DNA from: Cyclobacterium jeungdonense
GTDB taxonomy: Bacteria; Bacteroidota; Bacteroidia; Cytophagales; Cyclobacteriaceae
NCBI RefSeq assembly: GCF_010994275.1
Contig: NZ_WMCD01000001.1
Location: 558,001 to 622,000, forward strand
DNA length: 64,000 nucleotides
Direction: 5' to 3'
Shown piece by piece: positions 55,259 to 64,000 of the stretch; position 1 is the first letter of the stretch, and each line of letters begins with the position of its first letter. Made by a program: the position numbers and the translations under genes. The notes below the pieces were generated by a model. That model worked only from the letters and a program-made list of their open reading frames with translations. It was not told the origin of the DNA and did no database searches.

Positions 55259-56371
55259 TTATTTTAATAAAGGTTCATAAATAACCTTGCCATCATGTGT
55301 GATGCAGGTTCCTTTGATAATAGCATCCTCAAAATTGAGGTTGATTTGATCCTCTTTGAGCAATAATTTGAGTAAGTTCTGAACGTTTTTGCTGTACATT
55401 TTACTGGCATCTTCCGGCATCGTGGAAGGCAATACTGAGTTCCCGATAACAGTGACCCCACTTATTGTGACGGTTTTGTTGTTTTCCGTGCCTTCGCAAT
55501 TTCCACCATTCACAGCAGCCAGATCCACTACTACGGCACCGGCTTTCATCTTTACCAACATGCTTTTAGTGATTAAAACGGGGGCTTTCCTACCTGGTAT
55601 CAAAGCCGTGGTAATAACCACATCCGATTTAATAATGGACTTTTCCAGCATTTCCGATTGCTTTTGTTTGTATTCTTCGGATTGCTCCACGGCATATCCT
55701 CCGGCTCCTTTGTCCTCTACGGCTCCCGGAACCTCTACAAACTTACCTCCCAGACTCTCTACTTGCTCTTTTACAGAAGGTCGCGTATCAAAAGCTTCCA
55801 CTACAGCCCCTAATCTTTTGGCAGTGGCAATGGCCTGTAGACCGGCCACTCCCGCTCCGATTACAAGTACTTTAGCAGGAGCGATGGTTCCGGCTGCCGT
55901 CATTAGCATGGGGAAAAATCGGGGAAGAGTAGCAGCAGCCAGCAGGACCGCCTTGTAGCCAGAAACGGTACTCATGGAGGACAATACATCCATGCTTTGC
56001 GCTCGTGTGATTCGCGGAATGGAATCCATGCTAAACAGCGTGACTCCTGTTTCTGCCAATTCCTTCACTAGATCCCGAGCTACGAGAGGCTGGTATACGC
56101 CAATAAGGTACTTACCCTTGGATAGTTTTTTTTGCTCTTCCAGTTCAAGCGGGTTGATTTGGAAAATCATTTCAGCCGAATCCAGCACTTCTGCTCTGGT
56201 TTTTACGCTGGCACCTGCTTCTTTGTAAATCTCATCGGAAAGGAAAGCGAATTCTCCAGCTCCTTTTTCAATCAGTACCTGATTGCCCGATCCCGTGAGT
56301 ACCTTTACTGCCTCCGGATGCAGGGATATCCTGGTTTCCGGAGAAGGTTCTTTTAAAATTCCTAAAATCAT
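55259..56371 (-). CDS. pntAA: NAD(P) transhydrogenase subunit alpha, NAD-binding part
   Basis: This 370-residue soluble domain I of transhydrogenase binds NAD(H). It is related to alanine dehydrogenase: GILKEPSPETRISLHPEAV at the start, the Rossmann motif VLVIGAGVAGLQAIATAKRLGAVVEAFDTRPSVKEQV (about residue 170) and the mobile-loop region in which LIPGRKAPVLITKSML and GAVVVDLAAVNGGNCEGTE lie. The three genes make NADPH at the expense of the proton gradient. It is the first gene of the operon, with a promoter in the ~280 bases upstream. Confidence 0.96.
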   Translation of the reverse strand: MILGILKEPSPETRISLHPEAVKVLTGSGNQVLIEKGAGEFAFLSDEIYKEAGASVKTRAEVLDSAEMIFQINPLELEEQKKLSKGKYLIGVYQPLVARDLVKELAETGVTLFSMDSIPRITRAQSMDVLSSMSTVSGYKAVLLAAATLPRFFPMLMTAAGTIAPAKVLVIGAGVAGLQAIATAKRLGAVVEAFDTRPSVKEQVESLGGKFVEVPGAVEDKGAGGYAVEQSEEYKQKQSEMLEKSIIKSDVVITTALIPGRKAPVLITKSMLVKMKAGAVVVDLAAVNGGNCEGTENNKTVTISGVTVIGNSVLPSTMPEDASKMYSKNVQNLLKLLLKEDQINLNFEDAIIKGTCITHDGKVIYEPLLK

Positions 56372-56651
56372 AGTGGTGGTTAATTGATTACTTCAAAAAC
56401 AATTCCAAATCCAGCGGTTGCTCCTGCTTGTGGTTAAGTTAGCCTTTTAACTTTGGCAGTGCAAAAAAAGCACTTTTTTAGGGATTTTACAGTAATGTCT
56501 TTTAAAAGTTTACTAAAATAAAGCTCAAAACCATTTTTTTAATTAAATTTCAAAACATAATCGAAAATATTAGCAATTGATCTTGCCATTAAATCTCGGA
56601 CACAGGATTGATTGCATTTTGGAACAACAAAAACCATTAAAATACCGACCT

Positions 56652-56825
56652 ATGCGAATGATACGTCTATTTATTCCAGTCTTACTTACCGTTCCTTCAT
56701 TGGTATTTTCCCAGAATGCTACCAGCGAAGAAAGCCTCCCTTTTTTTGAATATTGGCCTGTAATATTATTACCCATTTTCGTTATTGTATTGTACCGGTA
56801 CTGGAAAAAGCGCAAAAACCAATAA
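56652..56825 (+). CDS. Small exported membrane protein
   Basis: This is a 57-residue protein with a signal-like N-terminus (MRMIRLFIPVLLTVPSLVFSQ), a short external segment (NATSEESLPFFEYW), one C-terminal membrane helix (PVILLPIFVIVLYRYW) and a basic tail (KKRKNQ). No family is known to me. It is about 55 bases upstream of the epimerase-like gene on the same strand and could be cotranscribed. A longer frame upstream is possible but begins without a signal peptide. Confidence 0.55.
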   Translation: MRMIRLFIPVLLTVPSLVFSQNATSEESLPFFEYWPVILLPIFVIVLYRYWKKRKNQ

Positions 56826-56882
56826 CTTAAGAAGTTATTGACCTAATCGCGAGAAGATAAATAACCCAATAACCCCATCATA

Positions 56883-58262
56883 ATGACCAAACTGCCCCCA
56901 TACCTATTAGCGTTCCTTTTGCTCCCAATTTTCATGGCTTCCGCGCAAGAGGCGGTTCGCCTGGCTATTGCTGAGGAGATTGCCTATTCCATAAAACACG
57001 AAATGATTAATCATTGGTATCCCAAAGCCTATGATACCCAATTTGGAGGGTATTTGAGTAGTTTTGAATATGATTTCTCGCTCTCTGAAAATCAAAATAA
57101 AATGATCGTCTCCCAGGCAAGGCATCTCTGGACCTTATCAAAAATTAGGGAAAGGTTTCCTGAAGTGGGCCATTACGAGGTAGGAGCAGAAATTGGGTTT
57201 GAATTTTTGCGGGACAAATTTTGGGATTCTGAATATGGAGGCTTTCATACCCTGTTGACCAGGGACGGTACTTTGCCCCCGGACAGTTCAGGTGAGAAAA
57301 CAGCCTATGGCAATGCCTTTGGTATTTATGGTTTGGCCGCTTATTACAAGGAAACAGGCAACCCGGAGGCATTGAAACTGGCAAAGAAAGCCTTCTATTG
57401 GTTAGAAGAACACAGTTACGATTCGATGCATGGTGGGTATTTTCAAAACCTCTACCGGGATGGAACTCCCATCATGCGCACGGCAGAAACCCCTTCTACC
57501 TCAACCATTGGATATAAAGATCAAAATAGTAGCATTCATTTATTGGAGGCATTTACCGAACTGTATCAGGTTTGGAAAGATCCCCTGGTGAAAAAACGTA
57601 CGGAAGAACTCTTAAAGCTGATAAGAGACACCATTGTCCAGGAGCAAGGTTACCTGCAGCTTTTTCTGGAAGCAGATTGGACTCCGGTAAGTTTCCGGGA
57701 TCAGGGCAGGGAGGCCATCGAAAAGCACCATGCCATCGACCATGTTTCCTATGGCCACGATGTGGAGACGGCGTACCTGATGATGGAGGCTTCTCACGTT
57801 TTAGGTCTGGAAAACGATTACAAAACCTGGGATATCGGAAAGAAAATGGTAGATCATGCGCTGACTTTCGGGTGGGACGAGGCTACGGGTGGCTTCTTCG
57901 ATGGGGGATACTATTTCCCCGGAAGGGAAACTCCCGAAACGCTTAGAGATACAAAAAATTGGTGGGCACAGGCTGAAGGGCTCAATACCTTGCTCATCAT
58001 GGCTGATTTGTATCCTGACGACCCGTATCGCTATTTTGAAAAATTTAAGAAACAATGGGATTACATACAGCAATACCTGATTGACCACGAGCATGGAGAA
58101 TGGTATTCGGGCGGACTGGACAAACAGCCCGATCTGAAACTGGAAAAAAAAGGTCACATCTGGAAAACAGCCTATCATAATTTCCGATCGTTGAATAATT
58201 GCGAATTGAAATTACGGGACCCATCGCATTTGAGCCTTACCATTAAAAAGAGCGAAAACTAA
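56883..58262 (+). CDS. AGE-family epimerase/isomerase, exported, cellobiose 2-epimerase-like
   Basis: This 459-residue protein has an (alpha/alpha)6-barrel fold of the N-acylglucosamine 2-epimerase family. Unusually for that family it has a signal peptide (MTKLPPYLLAFLLLPIFMASAQ). Diagnostic segments are HWYPKAYDTQFGGYLSSFEYD, SQARHLWTLSKI, YGNAFGIYGLAAYYKETG and HAIDHVSYGHDVETAYLM, the last resembling the YGHDIE motif of cellobiose 2-epimerases, which epimerise the reducing-end sugar of beta-1,4-disaccharides. The periplasmic location suggests action on imported oligosaccharides. It precedes the haem lipoproteins by about 130 bases on the same strand. Confidence 0.87.
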   Translation: MTKLPPYLLAFLLLPIFMASAQEAVRLAIAEEIAYSIKHEMINHWYPKAYDTQFGGYLSSFEYDFSLSENQNKMIVSQARHLWTLSKIRERFPEVGHYEVGAEIGFEFLRDKFWDSEYGGFHTLLTRDGTLPPDSSGEKTAYGNAFGIYGLAAYYKETGNPEALKLAKKAFYWLEEHSYDSMHGGYFQNLYRDGTPIMRTAETPSTSTIGYKDQNSSIHLLEAFTELYQVWKDPLVKKRTEELLKLIRDTIVQEQGYLQLFLEADWTPVSFRDQGREAIEKHHAIDHVSYGHDVETAYLMMEASHVLGLENDYKTWDIGKKMVDHALTFGWDEATGGFFDGGYYFPGRETPETLRDTKNWWAQAEGLNTLLIMADLYPDDPYRYFEKFKKQWDYIQQYLIDHEHGEWYSGGLDKQPDLKLEKKGHIWKTAYHNFRSLNNCELKLRDPSHLSLTIKKSEN

Positions 58263-58396
58263 AAAAAAGTTGAGAATTCGGCTTTTATAAAATTTTAGTT
58301 TTTCACTCCTTAACTTTTTCATATATTGACGGGCATATTTTAATTAAAATTTGATTTTCAGAGATAAATCAGAAAATCAAATCACACAATCAATAA

Positions 58397-61300
58397 ATGG
58401 GATCAAGAAATCATAAAGCAGCTATTAATTTGAGAATTTGGCCTTTTGTAATCTTCTCCGGACTAACCTTTTTTTATGCTTGCAATCCTTCCCAAGACGA
58501 GTTACGGATCAAGCAAATTAGTAAAGAATCAGCTTCCCAAATGGCGGCCGAGCTGGAGAACCTGGTACAACCTGAATTGGAGGAGGGCTTGGAAATTTCG
58601 CTTTGGGCATCCGATTCATTGGTTTTTGACCCTATTTCCATTGATTTCGATGATAAGGGAGCCTTGTACTACAGCCGGACAAACCGGCAAAAAAGTTCTG
58701 AATTTGATATACGTGGCCATCAGGACTGGGAAATAAAGTCTATTGGCCTTCAGTCCGTTGAAGACAAAAGAGCATTTTTGAGAGAGGAATTATCGGAGCA
58801 GAATAGCGATAAAAACCAGTGGCTGACGGATGTCAACGCCGATGGAATCCGTGACTGGAGGGACATGACCGTAGAAAAGGAGCATATTTACCGCCTTGAG
58901 GATACAGACGGAGACGGTCTGGCCGATCAATACCAGTTGGTTTTTGAGGGATTAAATGAAGAAGTAACAGATGTAGCTGGTGCCGTCATGAAATACGGAG
59001 ATGACCTATTTGTAGGGGCAGGACCAGATATGTGGCGCATGCAGATAAACGAGCGTACCGGCCTGGTAGAGGAAAAAAAATCCATCTCTCACGGTTTTGG
59101 GGTGCATATTGGTTTTGGTGGTCATGGGATGTCAGGAGCAGAAATGGGTCCGGATGGCAGGGTTTACTGGGGAATAGGCGATATCGGCTTTAACGGAGTG
59201 GATCAGGAAGGAAACCATTACAAGTATCCCAATCGCGGCGTCATTGCTCGTTCCAATCCGGATGGAAGTGATTTTGAAATTTTTGCGATGGGAGTGCGAA
59301 ACACTCATGAATTTGTTTTTGATGATTATGGCAATCTGATCAGCGTGGACAATGATGGTGATCACCGAGGAGAAAGTGAACGTCTTGTATACCTGGTGGA
59401 CGGGTCGGATACCGGTTGGAGGATAAACTGGCAATTTGGAAAATACCGGGACCCCAAAAATAACTCTTATAAGGTTTGGATGGACGAAGGTATGTACTTG
59501 CCCAGACATGAGGAGCAGGCAGCTTATTTCATTCCACCCATAACCAACTACGTCAACGGTCCGACCGGAATGTTGTATAACCCAGGTACCGCTCTGGGAG
59601 ACAAGTGGAAAAACACCTTTTTTGTAGCAGAGTTCGTCGGTAATCCAGCCCGATCCGGTATTCATGCCTTTAAGTTGGAACCCGAGGGAGCAGGATTTTC
59701 CCTAAAAGAAACCAAGAAAATCATGGGTGGTATATTGGCTACCGGGATGGATTTTGGTCCAGACGGCGCTTTGTATTTTTCCGATTGGATCGATGGTTGG
59801 GGAACAAAAGATTATGGTAGAGTCTGGAAACTGGACGATATGTCCGGGAAGAACAATCCGGTAAGAGAAGAAACTGAAAGCCTGATGAAGGCTGATTTTG
59901 AAATCAAGGACCTTTCTGAATTGGAATCTTTATTGGGGCATGCGGACAAGCGAATCCGTCAAAAGGCACAATTTGAATTAGTCACCCGAGGAGATAGAGG
60001 ATGGGAGGTTTTTGATAGTCAGCTGAATCAGGTAGGCAATCAACTGGCACGGGTACATGCCATTTGGGGGATTGCCCAGATGGGTCGGGCAGGAGAGAAA
60101 GAACGGGCAGGAGAACTCCTGGTAAACTACCTTGACGATAGTGATTCGGAAATCAGGGCTCAGGCAGCACGCTGGATTGGTGATATTCGCTTTGAAAATG
60201 CCGGAGATCCCTTGATTCCCTTGCTTCAGGACAGCTATCCGCGGGCTCGCTTCTTCGCTGCCGAAGCCCTGGGAAGGGTTCGTCACGAAGCTGCAGTTCA
60301 GCCACTGATAAACATGCTTGAAGCAAATAATGATGAAGATGTTTATTTACGGCATGCCGGAAGTCTGGCCCTCGCTCGAATTGGCGACATGGAGGCGGTT
60401 CAGAACCTACACAAACATTCCTCCCGAGCGGTCCGGATAGCTGCAGTAGTCGCACTCAGGAGAATGAAGGCACCTTCTATTGAGCTGTTTTTAGAAGATG
60501 GAGATGAGTACATTTTGGCAGAGGCTGCTCGGGCTATTAACGATGATTTTTCCATTGACGAAGCATTGCCTGCGCTTGGAAATATTTTACAAAGGAGCGA
60601 CCTCAGCTCTGAGCCACTTCTTCGACGTGCTATCAATGCAAACGTTAGGGTTGGTTCGGAATCGGCACTTGACAATCTACTGAACTATATTTCCAGGGAA
60701 GATGCACCGGTAGCCATGCGAAAGGAAGCTATGGAATCAGTCTCTACCTGGGCATCTCCCTCCTTGCTAGATAGGGTAGATGGCCGGTATCGGGGAGAAA
60801 TGAGCAGGGATCTGTCCGCACTTAAGGCTCAGGCATCGGATGTAATACTGCAAATGCTAAATCACCGAAACAATCGCCTTCGTTTGGCAGCCGTTCAGGC
60901 AGCCGGCCAAATAGAAATGTTCGAAGCTGCCGATCTTTTGTTTACAAAACTTCAAAATGATAGTAACGAAGAAGTACGGGAAGCCGCATTGCGGGCGTTG
61001 GCTAGTTTGGAATGGGATGAAATGAATCGCGCACTGGAGTGTGCAACACGTGATCCGGCGAAAATCGTTCGGATAGCTGGCTTAGATTTAATGGGAGAGA
61101 TGGATTTTGATGGAGGACTGCTGGCTGATTTATTAAAAGAAGTCATTGATAAACAAGACATTGAAGAAAAGCAAGCTGCCCTGCTTACATTGGCAGAAGT
61201 GGAAGCATTGCATGCGGTACCTGTAATGGAGGATTTACTGGATCAATGGGAAAATGGAAAGCTGCACCCAGGGCTGGTGTTGGAATTGAGTGAAGGGGTG

Positions 61301-61825
61301 GAAATGCTTGGCAATGAGCGGCTGTTGGAAAAATACTCATCCATTCAGTCTTCACTAAGTACCGATGAGTTATTGGCTTCCTATGCGGGTAGCTTATATG
61401 GAGGCGATGAACGGGCTGGAGGAAGAATCTTTTTTCAGCACCAAAACGCGCAATGCATGCGATGCCATGCGTATAATGATTATGGCGGAATGGCAGGCCC
61501 CCGTTTGAATGGGATAGCGAACGTGCTGAATAGGGAAGAATTGTTGGAGGCTCTGATCAACCCGGGTAAACGGGTGGCTCCGGGGTATGGGATGGTAACG
61601 CTGAAGCTAGATAAGGGAGAAACGGTATCCGGTATCTTGGTTTCTGAAAATGAAGAAGTAGTAAACCTTAAGATCGGAAACGATCCTGAAAAATCGATAC
61701 CTAAAAGTCAGATTCAGGAAAGGACGGACGCGCTGTCTTCGATGCCTGATATGAAAGGGCTGCTTACTAAGCGTGAGATCCGGGATTTGGTCAGTTTTTT
61801 AGTCACCCTGACCGATGAATGGTAA
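58397..61825 (+). CDS. Propeller-HEAT-cytochrome c lipoprotein (PVC-type dehydrogenase-like)
   Basis: This 1142-residue exported protein has a loose lipoprotein signal (FFYACNPSQ near residue 30). Residues ~45-495 form a beta-propeller of the kind found in putative membrane-bound dehydrogenases (HGFGVHIGFGGHGMSGAEMGPDG, NTHEFVFDDYGNLISVDNDGDHRG, DTGWRINWQFGKYRD, GNPARSGIHAF). Residues ~505-980 are HEAT-type helical repeats. The last ~130 residues are a cytochrome c domain with the haem-binding site CMRCH near residue 1020, followed by MAGPRLNGIANVLNREELLEALINPGKRVAPGYGM. It is probably a periplasmic or surface sugar-oxidising electron-transfer protein. The next gene is a divergent copy. Confidence 0.86.
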   Translation: MGSRNHKAAINLRIWPFVIFSGLTFFYACNPSQDELRIKQISKESASQMAAELENLVQPELEEGLEISLWASDSLVFDPISIDFDDKGALYYSRTNRQKSSEFDIRGHQDWEIKSIGLQSVEDKRAFLREELSEQNSDKNQWLTDVNADGIRDWRDMTVEKEHIYRLEDTDGDGLADQYQLVFEGLNEEVTDVAGAVMKYGDDLFVGAGPDMWRMQINERTGLVEEKKSISHGFGVHIGFGGHGMSGAEMGPDGRVYWGIGDIGFNGVDQEGNHYKYPNRGVIARSNPDGSDFEIFAMGVRNTHEFVFDDYGNLISVDNDGDHRGESERLVYLVDGSDTGWRINWQFGKYRDPKNNSYKVWMDEGMYLPRHEEQAAYFIPPITNYVNGPTGMLYNPGTALGDKWKNTFFVAEFVGNPARSGIHAFKLEPEGAGFSLKETKKIMGGILATGMDFGPDGALYFSDWIDGWGTKDYGRVWKLDDMSGKNNPVREETESLMKADFEIKDLSELESLLGHADKRIRQKAQFELVTRGDRGWEVFDSQLNQVGNQLARVHAIWGIAQMGRAGEKERAGELLVNYLDDSDSEIRAQAARWIGDIRFENAGDPLIPLLQDSYPRARFFAAEALGRVRHEAAVQPLINMLEANNDEDVYLRHAGSLALARIGDMEAVQNLHKHSSRAVRIAAVVALRRMKAPSIELFLEDGDEYILAEAARAINDDFSIDEALPALGNILQRSDLSSEPLLRRAINANVRVGSESALDNLLNYISREDAPVAMRKEAMESVSTWASPSLLDRVDGRYRGEMSRDLSALKAQASDVILQMLNHRNNRLRLAAVQAAGQIEMFEAADLLFTKLQNDSNEEVREAALRALASLEWDEMNRALECATRDPAKIVRIAGLDLMGEMDFDGGLLADLLKEVIDKQDIEEKQAALLTLAEVEALHAVPVMEDLLDQWENGKLHPGLVLELSEGVEMLGNERLLEKYSSIQSSLSTDELLASYAGSLYGGDERAGGRIFFQHQNAQCMRCHAYNDYGGMAGPRLNGIANVLNREELLEALINPGKRVAPGYGMVTLKLDKGETVSGILVSENEEVVNLKIGNDPEKSIPKSQIQERTDALSSMPDMKGLLTKREIRDLVSFLVTLTDEW

Positions 61826-61895
61826 GTGGGAATACCCGATCGGATTTAAAAATTGAACGGAGTAACAAGAAGGGAATAAAATTGGTTAATATCAC

Positions 61896-64000
61896 ATGTT
61901 AAAGAAAATTCAATTGACGAATAGACCCATCCTTTTCATACAACTATTTATTTTGGTAATACTTTTTCGCTGCTCGGAAAAGAGGCAAGAGCCAGTTACC
62001 ATCGAATTGACGCAAGAGGAGGTAAATGACCAAGCTCAGGCCGTCTTGGATTTGGTAAAGCCTCAAACACACGCTGACTTAAAATTAGATATTTGGGCGG
62101 TAGATTCTCTGGTAGCTGACCCCATTTCCATGCAGATAGATGATTTGGGGCGTGTGTATTATAGCAAGACCAATCGAAGAAAAATTTCCGAATTTGATAT
62201 CCGTAGTCATCAGGACTGGGAGATTTCTTCCATCAAAATGAAGCATGTGGATGATAGGAGAGCATTTATTCACCAGGAGTTGGCGCCTGAGAACAGTTCC
62301 GAAAACGAATGGTTGCCGGATATTAATCAAGACGGGTCCCATGATTGGAAAGATCTGACAGTAGAAAAGGAGAACGTTTTTCGATTGGAGGATACAGATG
62401 CAGATGGAAGAGCCGATCGGTCGCAATTAATTGTAAGTGACTTCAATGAGGAAATATCGGATGTGGCGGGTGCGGTCTTGTACCACGAGGAGGAATTATT
62501 TGTAGGTGTCGCTCCTGATCTTTGGAAATTACGCGATACTAATGGAGACGGGACCATGGATGAAAAGGAATCCCTCGCTCATGGATTTGGTGTTCACATA
62601 GGCTTTGGGGGACATAATATGTCCGGTTTGAAGGTGGGTCCGGAAGGGAAGATTTATTGGGGAATTGGAGATATCGGATTTAACGGTGTGGACAAGGAAG
62701 GAAATGAATATGTTTATCCTAATTGCGGTGTAATAGCAAGGGCAAATCCAGATGGAACAGACTTTGAGATTTTTGCCTACGGCGTAAGAAATACGCATGA
62801 GTTTGATTTTGATGAATACGGGAACCTTATTAGCGTAGACAATGACGGGGATCACCGGGGAGAGCGGGAAAGAATCGTTTACCTGGTAGAAGGTTCTGAC
62901 ACGGGATGGCGGATCAATTGGCAATTTGGTAAATATCGTGATCCCAAGAACAATTCTTACAAGGTATGGATGGATGAAAATATGCATTTACCTCGCTCAG
63001 AAGAGCAGGCTGCTTATTTTATTCCTACCATCGCTAATTACATCAACGGTCCTACGGGCATGGTTTATAATCCGGGTACAGCACTTGGGCAACAGTGGAA
63101 AAACAAGTTTTTCGTAGCAGAATTTGCAGGAAATCCTGCCAGGTCCGGTATCCATGCCTTCAGTCTGAAACCTAAGGGGGCAGGATTTGAAATGGGTGAA
63201 TCCGAGCAGTTGGTAGGAGGGATTTTGGCCACCGGAATGGATTTTGGTCCGGATGGTTCCTTGTATTTTTCAGACTGGATTGATGGGTGGGTAAATAAAG
63301 GCTATGGCAGAATCTGGAAGTTAACTGACGTCACAGCCTCTGCAGATCCATTGAAAATGACGGCTTCCTATCTGGCTGCGGATTATTCGGAATTGAAGTT
63401 GGAAGAATTGGCTCAACTATTAGAATATGAAGATCAACGGGTACGCCAAAAAGCACAATTTGAATTGGCCAAACGCGGAGAATCTGGATTACAGGTGTTT
63501 CATAAAAAGTTAAAAAATGGCACTGATCAGTTGTCTCGGGTTCATTCCATTTGGGGAATTTCACAGTTTGCCCGAAAAGATGCTGAAACCGCGGCGTTAC
63601 TGTTGCCTTTTCTTTTGGATAGTGACGATGAAATTCGGGCACAAGCCGCTAAATGGCTGGGAGATGTGCGGTATGTTCCGGCGGGCGAGCATCTGGTTCC
63701 CCTTTTAACGGACAATCATCCCCGGGTTCGTTTTTTTGCGGCGGAAGCGATTGGTAGAATTGGATACGAAGCCGGCAAAGAAGAATTAGTCAATTTACTG
63801 GTTCAAAACGACGATAAAGACGTTTATATCCGCCACGCAGCCAGTCTGGCACTGTCCAGGGTGGCCAGCCCTGAGTTTTTGGTTTCGCTTGCAGACCATA
63901 GTACGGATGCCGTCCGTTTAGGAGCCGTGCTTGCGCTCAGGAGACTTCGGCACGAAGGGATTACCGAATTTTTAATGGACGACAGTGAATACATTGTAGC
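61896..64000 (+). CDS. Second propeller-HEAT lipoprotein, paralogue of the preceding gene (3' end cut off)
   Basis: At least 701 residues of a close relative of the preceding protein are visible: the same propeller landmarks (FGVHIGFGGHNMSG, NTHEFDFDEYGNLISVDNDGDHRGE, DTGWRINWQFGKYRD) and the start of the HEAT region. The frame runs off the right edge, so the expected cytochrome c domain is not seen. It begins 70 bases after the first copy, with MLKKIQLTNRPILF and a short hydrophobic segment ending FRCSEK. The arrangement indicates tandem duplication followed by divergence: the propellers remain similar while signal, linkers and charged loops differ. The aspartate-rich DTNGDGTMDEKES loop is present only in this copy. 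Confidence 0.85.
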   Translation, partial: MLKKIQLTNRPILFIQLFILVILFRCSEKRQEPVTIELTQEEVNDQAQAVLDLVKPQTHADLKLDIWAVDSLVADPISMQIDDLGRVYYSKTNRRKISEFDIRSHQDWEISSIKMKHVDDRRAFIHQELAPENSSENEWLPDINQDGSHDWKDLTVEKENVFRLEDTDADGRADRSQLIVSDFNEEISDVAGAVLYHEEELFVGVAPDLWKLRDTNGDGTMDEKESLAHGFGVHIGFGGHNMSGLKVGPEGKIYWGIGDIGFNGVDKEGNEYVYPNCGVIARANPDGTDFEIFAYGVRNTHEFDFDEYGNLISVDNDGDHRGERERIVYLVEGSDTGWRINWQFGKYRDPKNNSYKVWMDENMHLPRSEEQAAYFIPTIANYINGPTGMVYNPGTALGQQWKNKFFVAEFAGNPARSGIHAFSLKPKGAGFEMGESEQLVGGILATGMDFGPDGSLYFSDWIDGWVNKGYGRIWKLTDVTASADPLKMTASYLAADYSELKLEELAQLLEYEDQRVRQKAQFELAKRGESGLQVFHKKLKNGTDQLSRVHSIWGISQFARKDAETAALLLPFLLDSDDEIRAQAAKWLGDVRYVPAGEHLVPLLTDNHPRVRFFAAEAIGRIGYEAGKEELVNLLVQNDDKDVYIRHAASLALSRVASPEFLVSLADHSTDAVRLGAVLALRRLRHEGITEFLMDDSEYIV

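Noticed and set aside
53660..56228. Several plus-strand frames of 74-189 codons
   Set aside because: They are antisense to the well-conserved transhydrogenase genes.

Overview
The window comes from a Bacteroidota chromosome, most likely a marine or aquatic member of the Cytophagales/Cyclobacteriaceae. This is inferred from four things: a type IX secretion C-terminal sorting domain on a 2456-residue secreted protein, a TonB-dependent receptor with an N-terminal carboxypeptidase-regulatory-like domain, families largely confined to Bacteroidota (DUF4954, DUF4625), and promoters of the TTG-N20-TAnnTTTG type. Both edges cut a gene: a thiamine-diphosphate enzyme on the left and a haem-lipoprotein paralogue on the right. 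I saw no CRISPR array, insertion sequence, prophage or rRNA. The gene content is metabolic and cell-surface in character.

Layout. 0-9 kb: a minus-strand choline-to-glycine-betaine operon (betA, betB, a symporter strikingly like the animal high-affinity choline transporter CHT1, and an exported nucleoside hydrolase), preceded by a PQQ-type sugar dehydrogenase. 8.6-12.7 kb: an ATP-dependent DNA ligase with its overlapping Lhr-type helicase, lacking the usual exonuclease and phosphoesterase partners. 12.7-17.3 kb: two small exported proteins, then a DUF4625 lipoprotein and a TonB-dependent receptor whose promoters carry the same operator at identical spacing. 17.3-24.5 kb: small conserved genes, an MFS permease, a GT2 glycosyltransferase and two exported proteins of unknown function. 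24.7-28.8 kb: glmS followed by a DUF4954 left-handed beta-helix protein.

29-36.5 kb is a carbohydrate-related stretch: a sulfatase, a fucosyltransferase-like gene broken by one in-frame amber codon, a GxDLY/SGNH esterase, an amidohydrolase lipoprotein, a DUF5009 membrane acyltransferase and a GH109-type oxidoreductase-fold glycosidase. 36.5-42 kb: an ABC-F protein, a sodium:solute symporter and an RlmI-type methyltransferase in one operon, then a Bcr/CflA efflux pump. 42.3-49.7 kb: the giant beta-propeller/Kelch/malectin/PKD protein. 49.9-50.1 kb: two identical tRNA-Glu genes. 50.3-56.4 kb: a peroxiredoxin, a FabH-like ketosynthase with a fuconolactonase-like hydrolase and an L-fucose/L-rhamnose mutarotase-like protein, and the three-gene proton-translocating transhydrogenase. 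56.6-64 kb: a small membrane protein, an exported cellobiose-epimerase-like protein and two tandem propeller-HEAT-(cytochrome c) lipoproteins.

The most informative signals are the identically placed operators upstream of the DUF4625 and TonB receptor genes, the CHT1-like transporter with no ATG start inside a bet operon, the amber-interrupted fucosyltransferase, and the tandem duplication of the haem lipoproteins. Functions are assigned by reading motifs and recalling families; no database search was run.
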